Below are positions 1-12,500 of a stretch of 64,000 bases of DNA, one piece after another. Below the pieces are notes generated by a model. The model made no database searches, was not told where the DNA came from, and saw only the letters and a list, made by a program, of their open reading frames with translations. The DNA lies in the NCBI GenBank assembly GCA_013398615.1, contig VZSR01000243.1, positions 2,648,466-2,712,465 on the forward strand, in the 5' to 3' direction. Position 1 is the first letter of the stretch; every line of letters starts with the position of its first letter. Made by a program: the position numbers and the translations under genes. The stretch comes from Brachypodius melanocephalos. Its lineage: Eukaryota > Chordata > Aves > Passeriformes > Pycnonotidae.

Positions 1-257
1 AACACCCTGACCAACAGGGGGTCAGGCTGTGTTCTGACTCTGGCAGTGGTCTCCTCTTTTTTTGTTTGCTTTTTTGTACTACTACATTTGTATTTTTAAC
101 ATTCCTAGTAAATAACTGTTATTCCTACTCCCATATCTTCACCTGAGAGCCCCTTAATTTCAGAATTATAATAATTTGGAGGGAGGGAGTTTACATTCTC
201 CATTCCAAGGGAGGCTCTGCCTTCCTTAGCAGACATTTGTCTTTCCAAACCAGGACA
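1..257 (-). mobile_element. LTR, family B, cut by the window edge
   Basis: On the minus strand it starts TGTCCTGGTTTGGAAAGAC at 257 and runs to the window edge. It shares the ggaatggagaatgtaaactc segment, the TTATTATAATTCTGAAATTA-type segment and CTGACCCCCTGTTGGTCAGG with the copy at 36970. Confidence 0.72.
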
Positions 258-472
258 GAGTGGGACAGAAATTATTGGCTTTGTTTCACCCACAGGTGAA
301 GCCAATTAAAGTTCAGATTTTGAGACAAAGATGTCATTTCCCAGTTTGAAAAGAAGGAAATAATTAGGGGAAGAATCTTGGCACCATGGTCTGGCCCCAG
401 GCTGTTGGCTGCCACGCCCTGTGAGTGTTTGAGGTGTTCTGTGCCATGAACTCTTCAGTGCTGGATACCCAC

Positions 473-589
473 TGCAGTAAGAGCCCACGGGGCAGATGTT
501 CCCAGTGACACCATCCATGGGTTTGGGGCTAGCAGCTCCCCCTGCACAGTAAAAGCCAGCAGCACATTCCCCACTGGGGACAGGCAGCC
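473..589 (-). CDS. Exon 30: DGVTG-type module, last exon in window, donor uncertain
   Basis: Acceptor CTGTCTTGCAG is strong. It encodes GLPVPSGECAAGFYCAGGAA, then PMDGVTGNICPVGSYC. Donor TGCA|GTGGGT gives phase 1 (start 473); the alternative TGG|GTATCC would start the exon at 469 in phase 2. No stop codon fits the module pattern, so further exons must lie left of the window. Confidence 0.72.
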
Positions 590-3500
590 CTGCAAGACAG
601 AGAGGATGGTGGCACTCAGAGCACTGAGACAAACGGGGAGAAGCAGGGAAAACAACTGCTCACAGGCTCCCTGTGGGAGACACCACGGGCATCTGGCAAA
701 CACTGCTACATCCCCATGGAAACAGCAGGAATATCCTCTCCAAACTCCTCTTTCCCCACAGACACCAACCTGAGGCATTGCAGAAGAGCCCTGGGGTACA
801 AGGGAGGGGCTCTGGGCTCCCCTGGGGACAGTAGAAGCCAGCTGTGCACTTGCCCCCAGTGGCAGTGGCCGGGCACAGGCAGTTGGCACTGGTGTAATTG
901 TCCAGGTCAAACGGCTGTGAGGTCCAGGCTGCTGAGATGCAAAACCAGCCTGGGAACAACAAATGGGACTGAGAAGCTCTGGCAGTGACAGAGCCTCCCA
1001 AAAATCACAAATAAACCATCTGGGATGGCATTGGGTGTCATGTGGGCATGCTGTACACAGGTAGAGATATTATGAAAGAAAGGCCTTATAAAACATGGTT
1101 TAGGCACTGCTACTCTAGCTGAGCTACAAGTAGCTTGTAGGTTCCCATCAAGAAAAATTATAAGAATGAGCACAATAACCTTTTATTAGAGAGAAAAATA
1201 AGTTTGCACCCACATAAACAATGAATCTGTCCCGTGAGAATCAGTGAAGGAAATATGTAAATATATCTAGAGAGAGAAAATTTGATAGACAAATACAGTA
1301 GCCCTTACTGACCAATGACCTGAGTTTCCCTGTATTGCTGCCCAGTTAGGTTTAACACAGTGCCCGCTTATATTTCATATAAATATGAACTTTGTGAATA
1401 AAGAACTGGCTTTCCTGCATGAGAAAACTGAGTCCTGTCTGCTTATTTATTACAACATGGGCCCACCACAAGGGTGTGGGACAGGTTCCTCCCACCAAAG
1501 TTTAACACTGCCAGGCTGTAATTTCCCATGCAAGAGTATATTCAAGAGTATATTTAATAATATCCCATCCAATTTAATACTATAAATACCATATTAAAAA
1601 AGAGATCCTGCAACATTAATTCAGTATTTTTGCTCTATGGTCACAGGACTCAGCTCAGCTGCCTGAGCAGGCTCAGAGGGCAGAGCCTGCCCCTGGCTAC
1701 AGGCACACCCTGGGGCCCACACGGCCAGCAGAGGTGTTCAATTCTTCCTGCAAACTGACTGGAAGAGCTGTGGTGAAGGCTCCAGGGTGAAAGCACCACC
1801 TTGTCCCCAGTGCCACCCCCACACTCACCTGGGTCACACCTGCCTGAGGCTGCTGTCAGCCCCTCCTTCCCACAGTAGTGCCCAGGTGGGCAGGGCAGGC
1901 AGCTGTCCAGGCTCTGGCTCATGGGGTCAGGGTTGTAGTAGCCCCTGGGGCAGGGAAACTCCGTGGCAAATTTGGTGCCTGTGGGATAAGGAGAGCAGGA
2001 ATATTCCATGGGATAGAAGCACTGTCTTGGCTCTGAATCCTGATGCATCGCTTCATGTCCTCTTTGCCAGTTTACCCCCACAGCCCTTCACAGCCAAAAT
2101 TGTGTTTGAATGCTGTTTAATTTGTGAAGCTGTTAAACAACAGCCACAGCTACAGCTTAAAATGTTGTTTTGGATTGATTTTTTTTCAGTCAGCAACCAG
2201 GCTGACACACTTAAGTGTGTCAAAAACCACACTTAAACAACAACGAAAAAAAGGTCACTCAAACATGTAAAAAAAAGTATTTTGGGGGGCATTTTTCTGT
2301 GAAGAACCAGGCTGACATTTAAGCATGTCAAAAAAACACGCTTAAAAAAAAAAGACACTCAAACATGGAACAAATATTTTTGGGGTATTTTTTTGTGAAG
2401 AACCAGGCTGATACTTAAACATGTCAAAACACACACTTACACGTATAAAAAAATATTTTGAGGATATTTTTCTGTCGAGAACCAGGCTGGCACTTAAACA
2501 TGTCAAAAAACACAAATAAAAAAGAGAGACTCAAATATGTAAAAAAAAAAAATCTTTTGGGGGGTATTTTTCTGTGGAGAACCAGGCTGACACTCAAACA
2601 TTTTCCTCACAAAGATGATCTCTTGCCTTCAAGGAGGATGTTTCAGCCTGGTCAAAGGGCTGCAGGGCTCCCTGGGTGCATCTCACCTCTGGGGCAGTAA
2701 AATCCAGCCAGGCAGGGGTTGGTGCTGTAGCTGGTGGTGTTTTCTGGGCAGAAGTAGCCTGCAGCACAGGGGGAGCAGGCAGCTTGTCTGGAGAGGTTGT
2801 TGTAGGTCCCTGCACGGCAGGGCCAGGGAGAGCTGCTCCCTTCTAGGCAGAAATGGCTCACAGGGCAAGGGCCTCCATTCTCCCACACACCTGGGGCACA
2901 GACAGGAGAAGCAGGGGTACAGTCTTGCATATAATGATCCTCTGGAAGGTGTATCAAGCTCTGAGGGTGTCCAGCACTTCTCAGAATGGCTTAGAATCAT
3001 TTTGAGATGGCTGGTCAGGTGTGCTTTGAAAATCAAAAGGTTTTAATAAGTGATGAAATAACAAACGATCCAAAAACAAAAAGCAAAAGCCAAGCACAGT
3101 GCAAGGAAGCCCTTTTGCACCTGCTAAGGCACCCCAAAAAAGCACTTGAGCACCTCTGTGCCCCTTCTTAAGTACTTAATGCTTTAGGAGGGCTTTTGGC
3201 TTGCTGCCCAATAGAAACTTTTCTATTTTGCTGCATTTCTGAGGAACACCCAGAAGGTCCAGCAGGTACTCCTGTCCTGGCACTGAGCCAATCGTGGTGT
3301 GACTATCACAGAAAATTCCAGTCCATTCTCCTTTTTAGTTCAGAGGTAAACCAAAACTCTTTTCCTCACACAGAATCATTTGCTTGGGTGTGGGAAATGC
3401 ACTGCAACACAGAGGGGGTTGGGAATCTCCCCTGGAAATGATTTTATTTCTGAGATAATCAAATGACAGTGGCTGTACCCATTGCAGGCACACACCCGTG

Positions 3501-6500
3501 ACTGCCCCAGCACTCACTGCAGACATTTCCTTTGGTAACACTGGCTTGTGTGACACAAACCCCTGCAAGAAAATTCACACAGGGATCTGGATGACTGACA
3601 GGAGGCAGGACAAGGAATACTGGGAGGAAAGTTGGCATTTTTAAAGCTGCCTGTTGCCAAAACTCCAGTTCACCCAGTGCTGCTCACCCAGTGGTGTCGG
3701 TGAGGAAGCCCCAGGCTGGCAGAAGTACCCAGGTGAGCAGGGCCCTGAGGGGGCTGTGAGGCCAGGGGAGGCACAGAACTGGCCAGGTGGGCACGGTGTG
3801 CAGCTGGAATCCTGCCCGTTGTGCAGCCTGAGAGGGACAGAAATGAGGTTTCAGCTGGCAAGTGGCAAACTCAGCACGGGGGTCACTGAGGCTTCAGCCC
3901 TGGTGAAGTGAAAACAACCACAAAACTTTTCTGATCAGTGCAAGATGTGTCTAATGAGCCTCATTGAGCTGCACTTCAATGCTTAGAGGACTGGTGGATA
4001 AACAAAAATGGAAAGAAAATAAAAAATTAGCGTCAGCACATCCACAGAGCTTCACCTGTCTGAGTAAGTGCCCACAGGGCATGGCTGGGGGATGCTGGTG
4101 CCAGCTGGGCAGAAGTGTCCAGGTGGGCAGGGGCCACCACTGCTTGTGTTTGTGGCTCCACTGGGGTTTGGTACACTTGCTCCTGCACGAGGAAGATAAA
4201 GCAAAAGTATCCTGAATTATTGGGGTTGTTTCTCACAGGCACGTTTGTTCCCTGTGGCTAAAGGAGCATTTCCATAGGTGAAAGAAGAGAGGAGCTGATT
4301 GCAGCTCATGACAATAAAGCCAGAAATCCATGGGGGAATGGAATAAATAACAGCAAGGACCACAAGGGCCACAGCTCCCCATCTTTTCACCTTTTCTGCC
4401 CTCTGAATCCTCAATTCTGTACCTGCTGTGCAGAAGAATCCCGGCCAGCAGGGCCCACTGGGGGAGGATAATCCCCATTCTCCACAGAACATTCCTGGAA
4501 GAACACAGAGGGAAAAGAGCACCAGCAAACTAGGAGAAAAAAAATCAGGATTGCTGCTGTGCTGCATGCACTGGAAGGCAAAGGGAAGACTTTGAGCAAT
4601 GAAATCCCTCAACATCAACACAACTGGGACAGATCCCCATCCTAATTCAGCTCATACTCCAACGGAAAACCCTGAGTGTGAACCAAACTCTCCTGCAGAG
4701 CCTCCAAAAACCTGTGGGGACACCATCAGTGGGACCAGGATCCTCTTTTGACTGTGGGTTTTATGCTTGCATTTCATGGAGGCCAAAATGCATCAGAGGA
4801 TCAAGAAGAAAGAGCTGCAGAGAGATCAGCACCCTCTTGGACAGGTCCCATGGGAGCATTCCCTCACCTGCAGGGCACTGCTGGCACCTCTCAGCACGGC
4901 TCAGGCCATAGGAGGGGTTGTAAGTGCCAGGAGGACAGGGATAAAAGCTGATCCCAGTTTTCTGGGGGCAGTAGAAGCCAGGAGGGCAGCGGCGCCGGAG
5001 CCCCTTTGAGCAGTGAAACCCAGCAGGACAAGGGAGACATTTGTCTTGACCTGGGAGGGAAAAGCAGGGATAAAAAGGAATCATGGAATGAAATGGAAGG
5101 GAAACACCACGTGCACAACTTCCCTCTGCCTCGTTGTGCACTTCGAGAAGCACGAATCCAAACAAAGCTGGTTTTTAAGCTCTCCTGCAGTAACTGGCCT
5201 CAAATGTGGATTTCTCCTCAGAGCATTTGGTTCAGCAAACTCCACTCTAGCAGCCCGAGTCACCTCCACGTTTCCCCATTAGGTGGCAGGCAGAACAGAG
5301 GGAAAGCTGGAAGCTGCTGCCAGCCCTCCCTGCACGGAGTGTCACTGCCACAAACCTAAAAACACACGAGCTGCTGCAGGGGGAGATACATTCCTCATTT
5401 GACACGGGAATAAAATAGCAAAACATCCCTGCTCGACACTTTTGTCTACCTCACTCCCCAAAATATTGAAAATTCCCAGTGGTCAGCAGATTTCAGCACC
5501 TTCATGGATGCAGACAAAAGCTACGAGCAGTTTCCATCTCCCCTGAGTCACACTGGAGCTGCAAAGCTGCAGCTCCTGACCTGTTGAATTTCTGTAGTTC
5601 CTGATGTGTGGCAAAGCTGCAGTTCCTGACCTGCAGCATTTCTGCAGTTCCTGATCTTTTCCACTGCTGCAGCTCCTGTTGCAAAGCTGCATCTCCTGAT
5701 CTGTCACATTTCTGTGGTCCCTGACCTGTGGCATTTCTGCATCTCCTGATCTGTCACATTTCTGTAATTCCTGACTGGTTCCATTGTTGCATCTCCTGTC
5801 ACATTTCTGCAGTTCCTGACCTGTGGCATTGCTGTATTCCCCACTGGGGCATGGGGAAGGTGCTGCTGAGCCTGCAGGGCAGAAATGTCCTCGAGGACAG
5901 AGATCTCCAGTGACTCCATCCTCTGGCTTTGCAGTCCTTGTCCTCCCCGTGCAGTAATAGCCTTAAAACAAAAAACATTGGGGTTCTTTCCCTGAGTCCA
6001 ACCCAGTATCTAAGAAGTTGCACAAGCTCTGCCTTTGTCTCACCCTGTGCACAAAGTCCCCCGGGAACATCTTGGCCAGAAATGTTGCAGAAAAACCCCG
6101 GGGCACAGGGCAGGCACCAAGTGACATCCTGGGCTCCTCTCTGGCCATTCCAGGTGCCAGCAGGACACGGCTTCTCCCTGGGGTGCCCGGTGCCAGCTGG
6201 GCAATAATGTCCTCGTGGGCAAAGGTCTCCAAATGGAAGCCCCACCTGAAGGGAGTTGAAATTAAATTTATTATGGTTTAGGAAAGCTTTGGTGGAGCTA
6301 GAAGGTCCTGAGGAATGTAAAATGTTCATCACTCACGGGTGAGGAGGTGCTGGAGCCTTGACTGCAGTAATAGCCAGGCTGGCAGTGCCCCTCTGGCTCA
6401 GGCAGCCCAGCCCTGCTGCAGAACATCCCTGCAGGGCAGGGCTGGCAGGAACCTGCCCTCTGCACACCCGAGTAAGTGCCCTGCACAGAGACACCCACTG

Positions 6501-9500
6501 CATGCACCTGCCAAGGGATGGGAAACCTGAAAAATTACTGCTTGGAAAACAAATCTGGATTGGGCTCTTACCACTGGACATGGGAGGGGCAAGGAGCTGC
6601 CAGCCAGGCAGAAATGGCCTTTGGGACAATCCTGGGGGACAGCCAGGCCTGGCTCACTGCAGAAAGTCCCCTCAGGGCAGTCCCTACAAGCAGACTGAGC
6701 ACGGCCCTGAAAGAGAGCACAGAGCCTGGCAGGGGCGGGGTCTTGCTGCTTACCAGGAGAATAAATCAATTTTGTGCATTCTACCAACTCCCAGGGAGCC
6801 CCTGCTGCAAAATAAACACTGAAGGGAATGACCTGCAGCCCAAAAGCAGCAAATTTGGGGTATCTGCACTCCTACAGCAGGACAGGCACAGCCCTGATCA
6901 AGGACAGAAGTCAGGGAAATGCACAAGTTAATTCACCCCTGCCAGGCCAGACTCAGCAACCCTTCCAAATTTGTACTGTGCAAGAAAACTTCACAAAAAA
7001 TGCCAAATGGGCTGTGGGTAACAGCCCTGGACTGATGGATCTGATGTCTTCACCCAAAGGCTTTTGGTTTTTCTTCTTCTGCAGGGTAAAATCAAAGCAG
7101 GTGGTGATTACCCAAATCAGCAGAAATCCCCCAAATCCCCTTTTATTCAAGCTGACCACTTCCAAACACCTCAGGAATTTCTACTCACGCATTTTTACGA
7201 TTTCCAAGGGCTCTGCTGACCCCCCAGATGGGAACCCCGAGGTACTCACAGGCTGGAAAGTGCCTTGGGGACATGGCTCTGGTTTGAAAGCTGCTGCTAG
7301 GGAGTAATGTCCCTCCATCACCACGTGCTGGAGAGCACTTTTGGCCCCTCCTGTGCAGAAGTAACCAGGTTCACAAGGTCCTGAGGGGGCTTGGTTGTTT
7401 GTCCCATCACAAAACAAGCTAAGTTGGGAAAAAAAACAACAACAACAAAAAAACCTTGGGTAACAATAATGCCTTTTTTTCTTTCTTTTTTTTTTTCTAT
7501 TAAAAAAAAATCTCTGGAATTTTAGGGACCTTGCTCCTGTTTGTTTCCACACCTGGAGGACACTCACCCAGGTGGGCAATCCAAGCACTCCTGCAGGTTC
7601 CTCAGCCCACTGGTGTTGCTGAAAGTCCCTGCAGGGCAGGGGATGGGGAAGGCAGAGCCAGGTGGGCAGTAGGACCCAACAGGACACACAGCTCCTGTCA
7701 CACCATCTGTGGGCCACTGAAAATGGGGAAAGAATCATTAGAAAAGGGGAGAAAATGAGGTTAAAATATTTAAAGGCATTAAACTGATGTAGATAATAAG
7801 GAAAATAAAAAATAGAGACACGCTCTTGTGCAGAGAACAGAAAACACTGATTTAAGGAAATTTAAAGAGAATAAATAGGGATGAAATTTTACACTGATTC
7901 ACACCCACTGATTTTTTTCCCTGGTGACATTTTAGTTAAGAGGGTATCAGGGTTGAGAGGGGAGAGATATGACATGGCCACACTCCCTTTGAGGGTCCTC
8001 GTGCCATAAACTCCAGCGTGAGCAGCACAAAACTGTGACTGTCCAAACCACTGGGTTAAAAACAAGCACCACAGAGGGGAAAATAAAACAAAACAACAGA
8101 GCACAGCAAGAAAAGGAGGAGCAAAACCCATCAGTGGGACTTACTGGAGTCAGAGCCCTGCCCTGGCAGTAAAATCCAGCCCCACAGGGTCCACTTGGGC
8201 CAGTCTGTCCTGGGGCAGCACAGTAGGAACCCCGAGCACAGGGGCTGCACCCCGAGGGGCCAGACAGCCCCTGCCTGTCACCAAATGTCCCCTCCGGGCA
8301 GGGCTCAGGCTTGGAACTGCCTTCAGGACAGTAAAACCCCTACAAAACAAAGCCAGATTGACACATTTGATGAGGTTTTTTATTAAATAAATCCCCCAGA
8401 ACAGCTTTTTCCATGAAAGCAAGGAAAGGGGCACAGGGGCAGTACAAAGGGAAGGGCAAAGGGCAGCAACCTCTGGGGGGGATGAGGGATGGACAATTGG
8501 GGTGGGCAGAGCACCGTGGGGGAGAATCATTTCTTGCAGCCTTGGCAGGGAAAACTCTATGGTGGATCTTTCCAGGACAAAGCCTGGAGGTTTCCCTGAG
8601 GGGTTTAAGGGTTCCTGGAGGTTTCCCTGAGGGGTTTAAGGGTTTCTGGAGATTTCCCTGAGGGGTTTAAGGGCTCCTGGAGGTTTCCCTGAGGGGTTTA
8701 AGGGTTCCTGGAGGTTTCCCTGAGGGGTTTAAGGGTTTCTGGAGGTTTCCCTGAGGGGTTTAAGGGTTCCTGGAGGTTTCCTGAGGGGTTTAAGGGGGCC
8801 TACAGCCCGAGCATAGAGTCTGCACCCCGAGGGTCTGGACAGCACCTGCCTGTCACCAAATGTCCCCTCCGGGCAGGGCTCAGGCTTGAAACTGCCTTCA
8901 GGACAATAAAAACCCCACAAAACAAAGCCAGATTAATACATTTTCTATTAAATCAATCCCACAGAACATGAAAGCAAGGAAAAGCACTCACTGCTGGGCA
9001 GGGCTTGGGCTCTGTCAGGGCAGGGGAGTCACAGAAGTGCCCGGCTGGGCTTGGCTTGCAAACCCCTTCCCCTTCTGTGCTGGAGTTATCCCAGAAGGTG
9101 CCAGGCAGGCAAGGGAAGGAGAAGGGGAATCCAGTGCCTGGAGGGCACAGGTAGCCAGCTGGGCAATCCCCTGTCTGGGAACAAAACACAGGCTCAGGCT
9201 CGGCTGGTTGCTGTCCTGGAATCTGCTCAGCTTCAGCTGCAATTTCAATAACCTGGTGTTTCTTCCCTGCAAGCAAACGGGGTAGGGAAGAAGGGAAGAA
9301 AGGGAATTTACACTCTCACCAGAAAAATTCTGGCTTTAGGGTAAAATCTTGGCATTGAGACAAGTTCTGCCTGTAGAGTTTTGGGGAAGATGCTCTTCCA
9401 TACATGGACAAAAGCTGTAACTGGGACAGAGTTATCGCCTTACTCTTCAATAAAACCATGGATTCATCCATGTGGAAGAGACTCCATCTGCATTTTTTAA

Positions 9501-12500
9501 TTCTTTTGTTTTGTTTTTTAACAGCTATTAATATTTGACAAGTTCCTTCTTCCCTGAGACAAAACAGTTGCAATGAATAATCTCCAAACTCATTAGATGA
9601 GGAGCAGCAGCAATTCCTCACCTTTGAATTCTCTTTCTCAGCCTGCATTGACAGGCAGAAGGGAAAATAAAGACAGAAAATGTGCACAGAGCACAAAGCT
9701 GGCTCCATCAAGAGATGCAGCCCAGAGTAAGGATTTTAGGGTAAAAATCCGGGAGGAGCTGGGCTGTACTTACAGGGTGAGGAATTCCTGGGGGATCCAT
9801 CCCATCAGTGTAACAGAACTTCCCTGCAGGGCAGGGTGAGCATCCAGCAGCACTGCTCAGCCCCCTCTGCTCACCATAGGTGCCATTGGGGCAAGGCTGA
9901 GCCTGGAAGTGAAATAGAAAAAGGGGTCTCTGACACCCTAAAATGAGTCCTGCAGCCCACAAGGCCAAGGCACAGCAGTTAAAGTTGTGAAAACAACCCA
10001 GAGTGATTGTGTGCAGCTTTTCAGGAAGTGTTATCCTGATATTATGATGATATGATATATTATTATATTATTAACAGTTTTATGTGGGGCCAATACTGAT
10101 AAGATCTGTGAACACACAGAGTGCAGAAATCAGTAACAAAATATTATTAGGAAAGGTCTTTTCCATTGCAATGACCCCAGTCAGAGAGAATTGAGAGTCC
10201 CCCGAGCAAAGTCACTCACAGCATCCCCCTGGGGGCAGAAGTGTCCCTGTGGGCAGGCGTTGGCTGTGGCATTTGGGACATCAGCCTGTCCCCCCGGGCA
10301 CAGCAGCCCTGCTGGGCACACCATGGCCAGCAGCATCACCTCCAGGCTGGTGCTCTCACTGGCACAGAAGTGCCCAACTCTGCAGGGCCAGCAGGAGGCT
10401 GAGCCGGACTCCTGGAACGGGAAAGGATTGTGTGTCACTGCTGGACAATGCTCTGCAGCTGTGGTGAGCCCCAAACCAAGGCTGGGAGTGCAGCCCTTTG
10501 TATCAAACATTCCCTGTGTGCTCAGCAATGCCCCAAACCAAGGCTGGGAGTGCAGCCCTTTCTATCAAACATTCCCTGTCTGCCCAGCAATGCCCCAAAC
10601 CAAGGCTGGGAGTGCAGCCGCTTTTATCAAGTGTTCCCTGTCCTGCTCAGCAGCTCCATGGCAACAAAACCCTCCCATTTCCAACCTTCCCCCAAGCTCT
10701 GACAGCAACTCAGAGCCTCCACCCTGCAAAAAAGGAAACCTGTGCTCCACAAATCAGCCCTGTCACACCTGTGGATTATCCACACAAACTCACAACAGGG
10801 GATCCAACACTCTCTGCCAGCAGCAGCAGGGGAAATACAGAACTATTCCCTCATCTTTCCTTGGTACACCCAACTCCAAGTGCAAACCAGGAATAATCTG
10901 GATCTGTTTGCCATGTATAAAGCTTCACTTGTGATTTATCTCCTCTCCGGTCTCAGTGGAGGGTTCCAGTGCTAGCTCCCAAATTTTTGCGGATATGAAA
11001 ACTGGTCAGGACAGAGGTGCCAGGGTCCTTCAACAGCACTTTGTCACCAACAGTGGCAATTATCAGTACAACAACTAATTAGAGGTTTGGGGCAGATAAA
11101 TATGAATCAAACCTCAGCATCTGTTTGTGGGAATAGTTGTGCCATCACTGTCCGCTTTTAAACTCCACTTGAGAGTTTAATCCCAGTGTCATCCAACACC
11201 TCCTTTAGAGCAGGAAGCTAACAGAACTCTCTGCTCCCTGCCAGGGCCAAACGTGTCACGAAAACCTGAGCCTTCCACCCAGCAGATGCAGGAGAGGTGA
11301 ACTGGGGTGGCCTCTGGGGTGGCAACAGCAGCAGGAGCAGGATTGCACCTCTGGGAGAGGCTTTTCCTGTTTGGAGCATCCCCAGTCCTGCTGTAGGAAC
11401 ATTCCCAGTGTCTGGAATGTGAATTTAACCTCTTGTAGAGCCAGCACAAGTGGTTGGTGGTGTTTAAAACTCTCATCCCAGTGCCCCCCTTGGGCCACTC
11501 ACAGCATCAGCCTCCCCAGGGAGCTCCCCTTGTGCCAAAATCCAGCCTTGTGCTGCAGGGAGGACAGGATGAAAGGATTGCTACGTACTGAGAAGTTGCC
11601 AGCCCCACAAGCTCGAGGGGTGACCGTGCCCAGCTCGGGGCAGTGATGTCCCCCAGGACAGGGGATGCAGTCTGCAGCCACCTCTGCTCCAGGGGCTGAG
11701 CGAAAGGATCCTCTGGGGGGAAAACACAGCACAGAGAGAGTCCCACAGCAGCCAGGCAAAAAAAAAAAAAAACAAACAAAACAAAACAAAACGAAACAAA
11801 AAAACCCAAAAAACAAAAAAACAAAAAACAAAAACAAACAAACAAAAAAACAAACCAAAAAAACACACACAACCCCAAAAAAAACCCCAAAAAAACAAAA
11901 AACAAAAAAAAAACAACCCCCCCCCAAAAAAAACAAACAAAAAACCAGAGACCAGACAGAATTAAGAGAATAAAAAGCCCTATTTATTGAAGGGCATCCA
12001 GGTACATTTAGGGCAGACAAAGCCCCCCAGGGGCTACACCCAAAATGGACAATGGTCACGGGGCTTCACGCTTTGATCAGTTTGGTCCATTTGAACCTTA
12101 GGGATTCATCTTCCAATTACAGCTTTAGCTAAAGAAGTCATTTACCCAAAGTTTGCTGCCCCCAACTCACTTTTGTTTCCATCTCTCAGGGCCTGAGGCA
12201 GTGAGGTGTCCTTGATTGCCAGGCCTGGAGAGGAATTGTTGCGTCTGCCCAAGATGGGAGAACAGTAGCTAACATTCTATATGGAGTTTAGAGTTCTACA
12301 CTAAAGAATGGCAGGATTACAAATAGATGAAAGATGGAAAAGCTAAAATCCTAAGGCATCAGCAGTGCACTTCCATCTTGAATTCCTGGTGTTTTGATTA
12401 GAGGAAATGTGCTGTTTCTGCAGCAAAACCCACCCAATTCTGACAAAACCTGCCTGGACCATCCAGTAACACAAGAGGTGAAAGGCACATCCAATGCTCC

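Noticed and set aside
10191..10934. 247-residue plus-strand ORF
   Set aside because: Lies antisense to exon 12 and runs through the 62-bp tandem repeat; no domain and no splice partners.
11499..12059. Phe-rich minus-strand ORF (FFFVFCFFGVFF)
   Set aside because: Translation of the A-rich low-complexity tract plus LTR sequence; only the exon 11 part is in a coding context, in another frame.
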